Part shown: in pieces, positions 44,031-51,837 of the stretch
Numbering within the stretch: position 1 is the first letter of the stretch
Layout: each line of letters starts with the position of its first letter
Origin: JAIBJN01 sp963802795
Lineage (GTDB): Bacteria; Actinomycetota; Thermoleophilia; Gaiellales; Gaiellaceae
DNA length: 64,000 bases
NCBI GenBank assembly: GCA_963802795.1
Contig: CAWDJV010000005.1
Span: 434,001 to 498,000 of the forward strand
Direction of reading: 5' to 3'
The notes under the pieces: model-generated
What the model was told of the DNA's origin: nothing
Seen by the model: the letters and a program-made list of their open reading frames with translations, nothing else
The model's database searches: none
Position numbers and translations under genes: made by a program

Positions 44031-44957
44031 TCAGCGCGGCGGGCTGAAGCGGACGTTCAGCACGTCGCCGTCGGCGACCTCGTATGCCTTGCCCTCGAGC
44101 CGCATCAGCCCCTGTCGGGAGGCCTCGGCGTGCGAGCCGCATGCCACGAGGTCGTCCCAGCGGATCACCTCGCAGCGGATGAAGCCGCGGGCGATGTCGG
44201 TGTGGATCGTGCCCGCCGCGTCGAGCGCCGTCCGGCCACGCCGGAGAGTCCAGGCGCGCGTCTCCTTTTCGTCGGCGGTGAAGAAGCCGAGGAGGTCGAG
44301 AGCCGCGAAGAGACGCCGCACCACGTCGTCGAGCGCAGACGGGCCGTCCCGGAAGGCCGCGGCCTCCTCCGGCGGCAGCTGGGCGAGCTCGGCCTCGAGC
44401 GCCAGATCGACACCGGCGCTGCCGTTCACGATCTCGAGCCGCGGCTTCGTCGTCAGCGGCTCGAGCTGGGCCGGGATGTCTCCCTCGTAGTCGCCGAGCG
44501 GGCGCTCGCCGTCGAGGTGTGCGAGCACGCGCTCGAGCTCGGCGACCTCGGCGCGCAGCGTCGGGTCGCCGGACTTGGCCTGCTTCGCGACGCGCTCGAG
44601 GCGCCGCTCGACGTGCTCGCGGTCGGCGAGCAGGAGCTCGAGCCCGAAGGTGACGCGGTCGCTCTCGACGTCGCGCGTCCCCGACCAGCCGTCGAGGACG
44701 ACGAGGAGGGCGTCCACCTTCCGGAGGTTGCCGAGCAGCTGGGCGCCCGAGCCGGGCACGTCGGCGATGCGGACCGACGCCGGCGTCACCTTCTTCGCGC
44801 CCACGACCGCGGCGACCTGCGCGAGCCGGTCGTCGGCGATCGGCGCCATTCCCACGTTCTCCTTCCCGGATACGGTCGCTCCCGCGCCGGTGAGCGCGTT
44901 GAAGAGCGTCGTCTTGCCCGCGTTGGGAAGGCCGACGATGCCGACCTGGAGAGACAC
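44031..44957 (-). CDS. Divergent YchF-like P-loop NTPase (Obg superfamily)
   Basis: About 308 residues against roughly 360 in typical YchF. P-loop GLPNAGKTTLFNALTG, NVGMAPIADDRL (a YchF hallmark) and a C-terminal TGS-like end (FFTADEKETRAWTL, IARGFIRCEVIRWDDL, YEVADGDVLNVRF) identify the family. The G3 region is IADVPGSGAQLLGNL, lacking the usual GASKGEGLG loop, and the specificity motif, normally NxxE, reads VNGSAG. So it may be a specialised paralogue rather than the housekeeping ribosome-associated ATPase. The GTG at 44957 has GGGAAGG upstream. A structured element precedes it. Confidence 0.8.
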   Translation of the reverse strand: MSLQVGIVGLPNAGKTTLFNALTGAGATVSGKENVGMAPIADDRLAQVAAVVGAKKVTPASVRIADVPGSGAQLLGNLRKVDALLVVLDGWSGTRDVESDRVTFGLELLLADREHVERRLERVAKQAKSGDPTLRAEVAELERVLAHLDGERPLGDYEGDIPAQLEPLTTKPRLEIVNGSAGVDLALEAELAQLPPEEAAAFRDGPSALDDVVRRLFAALDLLGFFTADEKETRAWTLRRGRTALDAAGTIHTDIARGFIRCEVIRWDDLVACGSHAEASRQGLMRLEGKAYEVADGDVLNVRFSPPR

Positions 44958-44970
44958 GGCCTTCCCGGCT

Positions 44971-45134
44971 AGTGCCCCTTCAGGTGATGCTGCCCCGCTT
45001 CTGCGTCGCGAGCACCAAGCGAGAGTCCGCACTCGTCCGCAGCCAAGGCTGGAGGCCTTGGTAAGGGCGAGGGTGGGCTCTCGCGCCGCGTGATCGCGGG
45101 GCAGAAGCAGGCGAGTATCGCCTGATGGGGCACT
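44971..45134. ncRNA. Candidate structured RNA: 164-nt rod-like foldback
   Basis: The ends pair over 13 of 14 positions (44971-44984 with 45121-45134). Inside are CTGCCCCGC (44990-44998) with GCGGGGCAG (45096-45104), an internal loop of 20/11 bases, GCGAGAG (45019-45025) with CTCTCGC (45078-45084), then TCGTCC with GGGCGA. The fold is capped by a perfect 7-bp hairpin, CCAAGGC/GCCTTGG (45043-45061). A long rod with a central bubble and apical hairpin resembles 6S RNA in shape, but sequence identity is not shown and the strand is undecided. As minus-strand RNA it would lie between the DUF3107-like gene and the YchF-like gene. A foldback mobile element is the alternative. Confidence 0.45.
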
Positions 45135-45137
45135 TCG

Positions 45138-45368
45138 TTAGGCGGAGGCCGCGAAGCCGATCTGGGTCTCGCGGTCGGACCGCCTGACGTAGACGACCTT
45201 GGCGAGCGAGAGCACGTACGTGCCGTCCTCGGTCTCGATCTCGAAAACCGTATCGGCTGCCGCCATCGCCTTGACGAGCGCGTCCGCCACCTCTGTCGAG
45301 ACGTTGGCCCCCACCGACTGGCCGCTCTCGAACGCGACCTGGATGCGCACCGAGCCGTCAGCGCTCAT
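45138..45368 (-). CDS. DUF3107-like small protein
   Basis: A 76-residue protein: beta strand VRIQVAFESG, then helix VSTEVADALVKAMAAADTVF, strands ETEDGTYVLSLAKVVYVRR and end TQIGFAASA. The layout matches DUF3107 proteins of Actinobacteria, which end in a similar VGFG-like stretch. No catalytic residues or metal sites are apparent. Its start overlaps the stop of the epimerase gene by four bases (ATGA), so the two are co-translated. The function is not known. Confidence 0.6.
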   Translation of the reverse strand: MSADGSVRIQVAFESGQSVGANVSTEVADALVKAMAAADTVFEIETEDGTYVLSLAKVVYVRRSDRETQIGFAASA

Positions 45369-45766
45369 GTACCGACCACCTCCGCGAGAACGCCGTGGAG
45401 CGACTGGGGGTGGACGAACGAGACCACGTGCCCGCCGAGGCCGGGCCGAGGCTCCGGGTCGATGATTTCGGCGCCCTTCGCGGCCAGCTCGCTCACGGCC
45501 GCGGCGACGTCGGAGACGGCGATGCCGACGTGATGCATCCCCGGCCCACGGCGGTCGAGAAAGCGCCCGACGGGAGTGTCCGCGCCGAGAGGAGCCACGA
45601 GCTCGATCCGGCCGCTCCCGAGTGTCAGGTAGACCGCCTCGACGCCCTGCTCCTCGAGGTGGCCGCGTTCCTCGACCTCCGCTCCGAAGAGCGAGCGGTA
45701 CGTCTCGACCGCCTCGTCGAGATCCTCGACCGCGAAAGCGACGTGGTGCACCGAATGCACGTCCAC
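45365..45766 (-). CDS. mce: Methylmalonyl-CoA epimerase (VOC family)
   Basis: A 133-residue vicinal-oxygen-chelate enzyme interconverting the (R) and (S) forms of methylmalonyl-CoA. Two beta-alpha-beta-beta-beta modules are visible. Metal ligands are the first His in HHVAFAVEDLDEAV, Glu in GRIELVAPLG, His in GMHHVGIAVSD and the late Glu in HGVLAEV. The length is typical. It implies propionyl-CoA or branched-chain/odd-chain degradation, in keeping with the branched-chain-like E1 alpha elsewhere in the window. Confidence 0.9.
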   Translation of the reverse strand: MDVHSVHHVAFAVEDLDEAVETYRSLFGAEVEERGHLEEQGVEAVYLTLGSGRIELVAPLGADTPVGRFLDRRGPGMHHVGIAVSDVAAAVSELAAKGAEIIDPEPRPGLGGHVVSFVHPQSLHGVLAEVVGT

Positions 45767-45796
45767 TCGGCCGATCCTAGCTGCTGGAGAAGCCTC

Positions 45797-47317
45797 TCAG
45801 TCGGAGACCGGGAGGGCCTGCGGGGTGCCGACGCGCGCGGACGCGTTCGACTCCGGCGCCACGTCGGCGAGCAGCTCGGCGAGCTCGTTGCGGATCAGCG
45901 TCTCCTTGTCCAGGAGCGCCTTCGCGACGCGATCGAGCGGTGCACGGTGGCGCGTCAGGAGGCGCAGCGCCTCGGCGTAGGCCTCGTCCGTGAGGCGGGC
46001 CTGCTCGGTGTCGCGCATCCGCTTCGTCTCCTCGGAGAGGGCGTAGTTGTCGGCCCGGAGCGTCCGGGAGCTCGAGATGTCGGACATGCCGTACTCGAAG
46101 ACCATGGCGCGGGCGAGATCGGTCACCATCTGGAGGTCGTTGGCGGCGCCGTTCGTGACCCGCCCGAAGACGATCTGCTCCGCCGCCCGGCCGGCGAGGC
46201 CGACCTTCATCCAGTCGATCATCTCCTCCTTCGTCAGGAGGTAGCGGTCCTCGTCGGGCAGGTGGAGCGTGTAGCCGAGAGCCTGGCCGCGCGAGACGAT
46301 GGTCGCCTTCTGGACGGGGTGGGCGTCGCCCATCAGATGCGACATGAGCGCGTGGCCTCCCTCGTGGTAGGCGAGGATGTTCCGCTCCTTGTCGCTGACG
46401 ACACGGCGCTGCTGAAGGCCTGCCACCACCCGTTCCAGCGCGGCGTCGAAATCCTCTTGCTTGATCTCCGAGCGCTTCGCTCGGCCGGCGAAGATGGCCG
46501 CCTCGTTGCAGATGTTGGCGAGATCGGCACCGGTCAGGCCGGACGTCTGCCGGGCGAGCTGGGCAAGCTCGATGTCGTCGGCGAGCGGCTTGCCGCGCGT
46601 GTGGACCCCGAGAATCGCCTCGCGGCCGACGAGGTCGGGCGGCGCGACGAGGATCTGGCGGTCGAAGCGCCCGGGCCGCAGCAGGGCGGGATCGAGATCG
46701 TCGAGCCGATTCGAGGCGCCGATGATGACGACCTGGTCGCGATGGCCGAAGCCGTCCAGCTCGACGAGGAGCTGGTTCAGGGTCTGGTCCTGCTCGCGGT
46801 TGAACCCCGAGCCGGTACGCCGGGTGCCCACGGCGTCGAGCTCGTCGATGAAGATGATGGCCGGCGCGTTCTTCCGCGCCCGCTCGAAGAGCTTACGGAT
46901 GCGCGCGGCGCCGAGCCCGGCGAACATCTCTACGAAGGCCGAGGCGCTCTGCGAGTAGAACGTCGCTCCCGAGGCGTGGGCGACCGCCTTGGCGAGGAGG
47001 GTCTTGCCGGTCCCGGGCGGCCCGTAGATGAGAATTCCCTTGGGGACGCGGGCGCCCAGCTTCGAGAAGCGGCGCGGATTCTTGAGGAATTCGACGACCT
47101 CCTGAAGCTCGGTGGCCGCCTCGTCGACGCCGGCGATGTCGTCCCAGGTCGCTGAGGACTTCGACGACGGCTCCACCTCGGTGGGCCGCACCTTCGGCAT
47201 CAGGGAGACCGTCTTCCAGATCAGAAAGACGAGGAGCCCGAGGAAGACGATGGGCAGCCACGTCAGCGCGATGTCCGGAAGCCGGTCCAGGAAGTCGAAG
47301 AGTAGCGTCCACCCCAC
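45797..47317 (-). CDS. FtsH-like AAA metalloprotease lacking the periplasmic domain
   Basis: About 506 residues. A single membrane helix near the N-terminus (IALTWLPIVFLGLLVFLIW) replaces the usual two helices and ~75-residue extracellular loop of FtsH. The AAA domain has WDDIAGVDEAATELQEVV, Walker A GPPGTGKT, the pore segment FVEMFAGLGAAR, Walker B IIFIDELDAVG and GRFDRQI. The protease domain has the zinc site YHEGGHALMSHLMGD and the third ligand aspartate region GAANDLQMVTDLARAM. The start is inferred as the GTG at 47317. Both activities look intact. It is probably a second, specialised FtsH paralogue. Confidence 0.88.
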   Translation of the reverse strand: MGWTLLFDFLDRLPDIALTWLPIVFLGLLVFLIWKTVSLMPKVRPTEVEPSSKSSATWDDIAGVDEAATELQEVVEFLKNPRRFSKLGARVPKGILIYGPPGTGKTLLAKAVAHASGATFYSQSASAFVEMFAGLGAARIRKLFERARKNAPAIIFIDELDAVGTRRTGSGFNREQDQTLNQLLVELDGFGHRDQVVIIGASNRLDDLDPALLRPGRFDRQILVAPPDLVGREAILGVHTRGKPLADDIELAQLARQTSGLTGADLANICNEAAIFAGRAKRSEIKQEDFDAALERVVAGLQQRRVVSDKERNILAYHEGGHALMSHLMGDAHPVQKATIVSRGQALGYTLHLPDEDRYLLTKEEMIDWMKVGLAGRAAEQIVFGRVTNGAANDLQMVTDLARAMVFEYGMSDISSSRTLRADNYALSEETKRMRDTEQARLTDEAYAEALRLLTRHRAPLDRVAKALLDKETLIRNELAELLADVAPESNASARVGTPQALPVSD

Positions 47318-47355
47318 GCTTTCATCGGCAGCCGGGGCGGAAACCTGAAGGGGCG

Positions 47356-48423
47356 CTACTCGACGAGCTCGAGCCGCGGATTCGGGCGGAAGGTGCGCCC
47401 GACCTTCGCCGACTCGAGGCCGTCCGTGAGGACGATGTCGGCGGTGAAGTCGTTGTCGCCCCGGATGAGCGAGGAGCCGACGCCGTAGGAGTCGACCGGC
47501 ACCCCGCGCTCCTCGAATTCGCGGATCCGCTCGACGTCGAAGCCGCCCGAGACGACGATCCTGACTCGCTCGAAGCCGTTCTCGTCCAGCGCGTCGCGGA
47601 CCTTGCGGACGAGCCGCTCGTTGACGCCGCGCGGGTCGTAGTCGCCCAGCTCGTCCCAGAGCGAGCGGTCGACGAGCGTGCGCGAGGTGTCGAGGCGGAC
47701 GCCCCAGAGCCGCTCGCCCAGCGCCCGGGCCACCTCCAGCGCAGTGCGCACGGAATCGTTCTCGAAGTCGACGAGCACGACGACGTTCACGTCCTCGGAG
47801 GCGGCCTCCGCGAACTTCGACGCCGCCAGCACGGTGTTCCCGCCGTACGCGGCGATGAGCGCGTGGGGAACCGTGCCGACGCCGTGGCCGCCCCACCAGG
47901 ACGCCTGCGCGTGGGTGGAGACGCCGATCGCGCCCGCCACGTGCGCGGCGTACCCGTCGCCGGTCTGGACGCGGTGGTGGTCGTGGCGCGCCGGGAAGAA
48001 GAGGATCGGCTTGCCACCCGCTGCCTCGACGACACGGCGGACGTTGGTGGAGATGAGCGTCCTCCGGGCGAGCACGCCGAGGTAGCACGTCTCGAGGTGC
48101 GCGAACAGCGTGTAGTCGCCCTCGATCGTCATCACCGTCTCCCAGGGAGAGACCTCGTCGCCGTCGTAGAGGGCGTGCACGGTCAGCGCCTCCCAGTCGT
48201 GCGAGGAGAGCTTCAGGATCGCTATCGCCTCGTCCATCCCGCCCAGTACGGCCTGCTTCTTCTGGAAGACCTGCATGACGACCCGCGGGTGCCGGCCGTC
48301 CGCGAGCAGCGTCTCCCGGGCGTCGTTGAAGTAGACGTCGGTGTAGTAGCCCTCCCGCATCTTCTCGACCGGCAGGTCGAAGATGTCAGGTGGGAGGCGC
48401 CTCTTCCTCGTCTGAGTGGCCAT
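47356..48423 (-). CDS. pncB: Nicotinate phosphoribosyltransferase
   Basis: A 355-residue enzyme of NAD salvage, joining nicotinate to phosphoribosyl pyrophosphate. The N-terminal LPVEKMREGYYTDVYF corresponds to the family DxYK-type substrate segment. HLETCYLGVLARRTLISTN is the conserved helix, HDHHRVQTGDGYAAHVAG lies at the active site, and VRLDTSRTLVDRSLWDELG and IVVSGGFDVERIREFEERG form the barrel. It resembles the shorter archaeal/actinobacterial type. The end of the DUF1385 gene overlaps its start by 38 bases. Confidence 0.87.
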   Translation of the reverse strand: MATQTRKRRLPPDIFDLPVEKMREGYYTDVYFNDARETLLADGRHPRVVMQVFQKKQAVLGGMDEAIAILKLSSHDWEALTVHALYDGDEVSPWETVMTIEGDYTLFAHLETCYLGVLARRTLISTNVRRVVEAAGGKPILFFPARHDHHRVQTGDGYAAHVAGAIGVSTHAQASWWGGHGVGTVPHALIAAYGGNTVLAASKFAEAASEDVNVVVLVDFENDSVRTALEVARALGERLWGVRLDTSRTLVDRSLWDELGDYDPRGVNERLVRKVRDALDENGFERVRIVVSGGFDVERIREFEERGVPVDSYGVGSSLIRGDNDFTADIVLTDGLESAKVGRTFRPNPRLELVE

Positions 48424-49201
48424 TTGCAGGAGATTCTAGGCGCAGGCACTCCGCCAGAGCGGCGTTCGCCACCTCGATCTGCTCCGGCGAAGGCTCCGCG
48501 GTGACGAGCCGCTGCTGGAGCTCGTGGCCGGGTCGTGCGAGCGCGCGGGCCACCGGGTGCCGTTCGTTGGCGACCATCCAGGAGAAGACCTCGACCGCCG
48601 CCGCGAGGGCTCCGACACCGGCCGCGAGCCGGGCTGCGGGACGCAGCTGGCTCGGCGCGCGGGCGGCCAGCGCGCCCCCGGCCGCCGACGTGACGAGAAG
48701 CGGCCCGATCATGTGCGACCCGCAGCGCTCGTGCTCACGGGTCCGCGGCTCGCCGTGCTCGTAGCTCCCGATCGAGATGTGCTCCGCGCCGTGGTACTCG
48801 GCCAGGGCGGTTCCGCGGAGGGCGAAGACCGCCGGTCCGAGGGCGAGCAGGGCCGCCAACGACTCCTGCGCGAGCGGCGAGAGCCCCGAGCGCCGGAGCG
48901 CCTGCGCGGCGACGATGCTGCCTACGATCGCCCCGGCCACGCGGGGCCGCTGGAACGGCAGCGTCGCCTCGGGGAGCCGCCGTCGAACCTCCGGAAGGAG
49001 CGCGAAGATCTCGGCGATGCGGAGCGGGCCGCGGGCGAGACGGCTCCTCGCGTCGACCGACTTGACGGGTTTCTCGCCCGAGGCGAGCAGCAGCTCGCCT
49101 TCCTCGTTCCTGACGGCGCACGCCCAGTGCCGCGGGCCGTGCACGAGCACGCCGTTCGCGAGCGCCATGCCGCCGAGGCGAATCTTCGGTTCGTCGGTCA
49201 C
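48386..49201 (-). CDS. DUF1385 family membrane protein
   Basis: A 271-residue protein. The opening IRLGGMALANGVLVHGPRHW corresponds to the GGQAVIEGVMMR-like start of DUF1385 proteins. The middle contains the family motif YHGAEHISIGSYEHGE and a cysteine in HERCGSHMIGPLL. Hydrophobic stretches at about 85-110, 115-130 and 165-205 suggest membrane association. Function unknown. The start is a GTG at 49201. The spacer before it holds an imperfect hairpin of the family also found at 6774 and 35071. Confidence 0.75.
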   Translation of the reverse strand: MTDEPKIRLGGMALANGVLVHGPRHWACAVRNEEGELLLASGEKPVKSVDARSRLARGPLRIAEIFALLPEVRRRLPEATLPFQRPRVAGAIVGSIVAAQALRRSGLSPLAQESLAALLALGPAVFALRGTALAEYHGAEHISIGSYEHGEPRTREHERCGSHMIGPLLVTSAAGGALAARAPSQLRPAARLAAGVGALAAAVEVFSWMVANERHPVARALARPGHELQQRLVTAEPSPEQIEVANAALAECLRLESPANGHSDEEEAPPT

Positions 49202-49221
49202 GAGCCCAGTGTACGTAGCGC

Positions 49222-49242
49222 GGGAGAAACCCTGTTTCCCCC
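49222..49242. repeat. Dispersed hairpin element, third copy
   Basis: GGGAGAAAC and GTTTCCCCC pair with one mismatch around a CCT loop, followed on the plus strand by ACGGGCCCCTTCTC. The copy at 35071 has GTTTCCCCCACGTGCCCCCTTTT in the same order, and the reverse strand of the 6774 copy has GGTTCCCCCGTGGGCCCCC. It lies in the 54-base gap between the M20 peptidase and DUF1385 genes. Confidence 0.5.
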
Positions 49243-49255
49243 ACGGGCCCCTTCT

Positions 49256-50554
49256 CTAACGCTGCGAACCGATCGTTCTGGCGACGTCGTGAAGGAAGCG
49301 GGCCCCGAGCTCGAGGTCCTCGACGGCGACGCGCTCGTCGGCCGAGTGGATCAGCCGTGCCGCGAGGTCGGGGGCCATCGTGCGCATCGGCATGAAGCCG
49401 TACGCAACGGTGCCGAAGGCCTCGCGCAGGAAGTGGCTGTCCGTGAAGCCCGGCGAGACGACCGGCACCACGCGCGCAGCGGGCTCCTCGGCGCGGATGA
49501 AGCTCTCGAGCACGTCCCAGAGCGGCGTCTGAACCGGCGAGCGCGTCCCCCCGATGGCCTCGATCCACTCGAGGTCGTACGAGTCCTCGCCGAGCGCAGC
49601 GCGAATCGCCGGCTCGACGTCCGCCGGCGTCTGCCCCGGGAGCAGCCTGCAGTCGCACACGATCTCGCAGAGACCCGGAATGACGTTCGTGCGCTGCGAG
49701 GCGGTGATCATCGTCGGGGAGATCGCCAGCCCGAGGATCGGCTCGATCGTCTCCCGCATCGACGGCGGCAGCTCCGCGACGGTCAGCTCGAGCTCCGCCG
49801 GGCCCGGTATCTCGCCGAGCGCGGCGAAAAGAGCCTCGGTCTCCGGAACGAGGCGCGGCTCCTGCCTGAGCTCGGCAAGCCGGCCCACGAGCCGGGCGGC
49901 ACGCACGAGAGCGTTGTCCGCGATCCCGGGCATGGAGGCGTGGCCGCTGCGGCCGTGCACGCGGAGGCGGAAGGGCGCGGTCATCTTCTCGGCGGTGGAG
50001 CAGAGATAGACGGGCGTCTCGTCCATGAGGATGCGATCGCCGCCGCCTTCGTTGACGCAGTAGTCCGTGCGAACCGCGTCGGGATGCGCCCGGCAGAGCC
50101 AGGACAGCCCGACGTCCACACCGACCTCCTCGTCGGCCGTCGCCGCGAAGACGAGGTCCCCGGCCGGCTCGAAGCCTTCGCGGGCGAGCGTCGCGATCGC
50201 CACGGCGGCCGCTGCGACATGGCCCTTCATATCGAGTGCGCCCCGTCCCCAGACGTAGCCGTCGCGGAGCTCCCCCGACCAGGGATCGACCGTCCACTCC
50301 GTCGGGTCGGCGACGACTGTGTCCGTGTGGCAGAGGAGGAGCAGGCTCGGTCCGTCGCCCCGGCCGGGCAGGCGGGCGACGAGGTTCGCCCGCTCGGGCT
50401 CCCGAGCGTAGAGCTCGCAGGCGAGACCCGAGTCCTCGAGGTAGGCGCACAGCAGCTCCGCGGCCGCGGTCTCGTTCCCCGGCGGATTGACCGTGTCGAG
50501 GCGCAGGAGCTCCTGTAGGAGCCCGGTCACCTCGTTGCCGAGCGTGGTCTCCAT
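49256..50554 (-). CDS. M20-family metallopeptidase/deacylase
   Basis: A 432-residue dinuclear zinc hydrolase (ArgE/DapE/carboxypeptidase group). The metal ligands appear in order: LLLLCHTDTV, GRGALDMKGHVAAAAVA, then the catalytic pair in FAATADEEVG, and a late His in GFTDSHFLREAFG. The dimerisation (lid) domain carries FRLRVHGRSGHASMPG, the family mark. The substrate cannot be told; acetylornithine, succinyl-diaminopimelate and dipeptides are all handled by relatives. It is divergent from rarA, with 25 bases between the two starts. Confidence 0.87.
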   Translation of the reverse strand: METTLGNEVTGLLQELLRLDTVNPPGNETAAAELLCAYLEDSGLACELYAREPERANLVARLPGRGDGPSLLLLCHTDTVVADPTEWTVDPWSGELRDGYVWGRGALDMKGHVAAAAVAIATLAREGFEPAGDLVFAATADEEVGVDVGLSWLCRAHPDAVRTDYCVNEGGGDRILMDETPVYLCSTAEKMTAPFRLRVHGRSGHASMPGIADNALVRAARLVGRLAELRQEPRLVPETEALFAALGEIPGPAELELTVAELPPSMRETIEPILGLAISPTMITASQRTNVIPGLCEIVCDCRLLPGQTPADVEPAIRAALGEDSYDLEWIEAIGGTRSPVQTPLWDVLESFIRAEEPAARVVPVVSPGFTDSHFLREAFGTVAYGFMPMRTMAPDLAARLIHSADERVAVEDLELGARFLHDVARTIGSQR

Positions 50555-50579
50555 GTCTCGGGGCGAGCATACTGCTCGC

Positions 50580-51815
50580 GTGAGCGACCTCTTCTCCGAC
50601 GCGGCCTCCGAGCGGGCCTCCGAGATCGCGCCGCTCGCAGCGCAGGTGCGGCCGGAGCGCCTGGAGGAGTTCGTCGGACAGGCGGGGATCGTCGGCGAGG
50701 GCTCGGCGCTGGCCCGCGCGATCGCCGAGGACCGCGTCGGGTCGGCGGTCTTCTACGGGCCGCCGGGAAGCGGTAAGACCACGCTCGCGCGAATCATCGC
50801 GGGCGTGACGGGGGCCGCGTTCGAGGAGCTGTCGGCGGTCTCCGCGTCGGTGGCCGACGTCCGCGCCGTCCTCGCGCGGGCGACGGAGCGGCTGGGAGCC
50901 GAGGGACGGCGGACGATCCTCTTCCTCGACGAAATCCACCGGTTCAACAAGGCGCAGCAGGACGCGCTCCTGCCGGCCGTCGAATCGGGGCTCGTGACGC
51001 TGATCGGCGCGACGACCGAGAACCCGTACTTCGAGGTCAACTCGGCGCTCCTCTCGCGCACACAGGTCTACGAGCTCGTCCCCCTGACCCGCGAGGAGCT
51101 CGCCGTGGTCGTGCGCCGGGGTGCCGCCCACTTGGAAGCCGAGCTTCCGGAGGAGCTCGTCGAGTCGATCGCAGCGCGCGCCGGAGGAGACGCGCGGAAC
51201 GCGCTCAACATCCTCGAGCTGGCCTGGTCGACCGCGGGCTCGGAAGGCGGCCCCCTCGAGGAGCGCCACGTCGAGGACGCGGCGCGGCGGCGTCCGGTCG
51301 TCTACGACAAGGGCGGAGACGCGCACTACGACTTCACCTCGGCGTTCATCAAGGCGATCCGCGGCTCGGATCCCGACGCGGCCCTCTACTACCTCGCGGC
51401 CATGCTCGAGGGAGGCGAGGACCCTCGCTACATCGCGCGGCGCTTGATCGTCCACGCCTCGGAGGACGTGGGCATGGCCGACTCGCTGGCGCTCGTCGTG
51501 GCGACGTCGGCCGCACACGCCGTCGAGCACGTCGGCCTCCCCGAGGCGCAGCTCAACCTCGCGCACGCGACGATCTACCTCTCGACGGCTCCGAAGTCGA
51601 ACGCCGTCGTCAAGGCGATCGGCGCCGCCCGCCGGGACGTCCGCGAGCTGGGCGCCGTCCGCCCTCCCAGGTCGCTGCGGGACACGCACTACCGCGGCGC
51701 GAGGAAGCTCGGCCACGGCGAGGGCTACGTCTATCCCCCCGACGACCCCGCCGGCTACGACGTGGACTACCTCCCCGACGAGCTTCGCGGGCGGCGCTAC
51801 TACGAGCCCGAGTAG
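50580..51815 (+). CDS. rarA: Replication-associated recombination protein A (RarA/MgsA AAA ATPase)
   Basis: A 411-residue clamp-loader-like ATPase acting at stalled forks. LAAQVRPERLEEFVGQ is the standard opening. Walker A is GPPGSGKTTLARII, Walker B FLDEIHRFNKAQQDALLP, sensor 1 IGATTENPYFEVNSALLSR. The C-terminal tetramerisation domain has YDFTSAFIKAIRGSDPDAAL, LIVHASEDVGMAD and the conserved LRDTHYRGARKLGHG. Start is the GTG at 50580 (SDLFSDAA). The frame is open upstream to 50487, but that overlaps the divergent peptidase start region. Confidence 0.93.
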   Translation: MSDLFSDAASERASEIAPLAAQVRPERLEEFVGQAGIVGEGSALARAIAEDRVGSAVFYGPPGSGKTTLARIIAGVTGAAFEELSAVSASVADVRAVLARATERLGAEGRRTILFLDEIHRFNKAQQDALLPAVESGLVTLIGATTENPYFEVNSALLSRTQVYELVPLTREELAVVVRRGAAHLEAELPEELVESIAARAGGDARNALNILELAWSTAGSEGGPLEERHVEDAARRRPVVYDKGGDAHYDFTSAFIKAIRGSDPDAALYYLAAMLEGGEDPRYIARRLIVHASEDVGMADSLALVVATSAAHAVEHVGLPEAQLNLAHATIYLSTAPKSNAVVKAIGAARRDVRELGAVRPPRSLRDTHYRGARKLGHGEGYVYPPDDPAGYDVDYLPDELRGRRYYEPE

Positions 51816-51837
51816 GCCGCCTCGGTACCCTCCCGCC

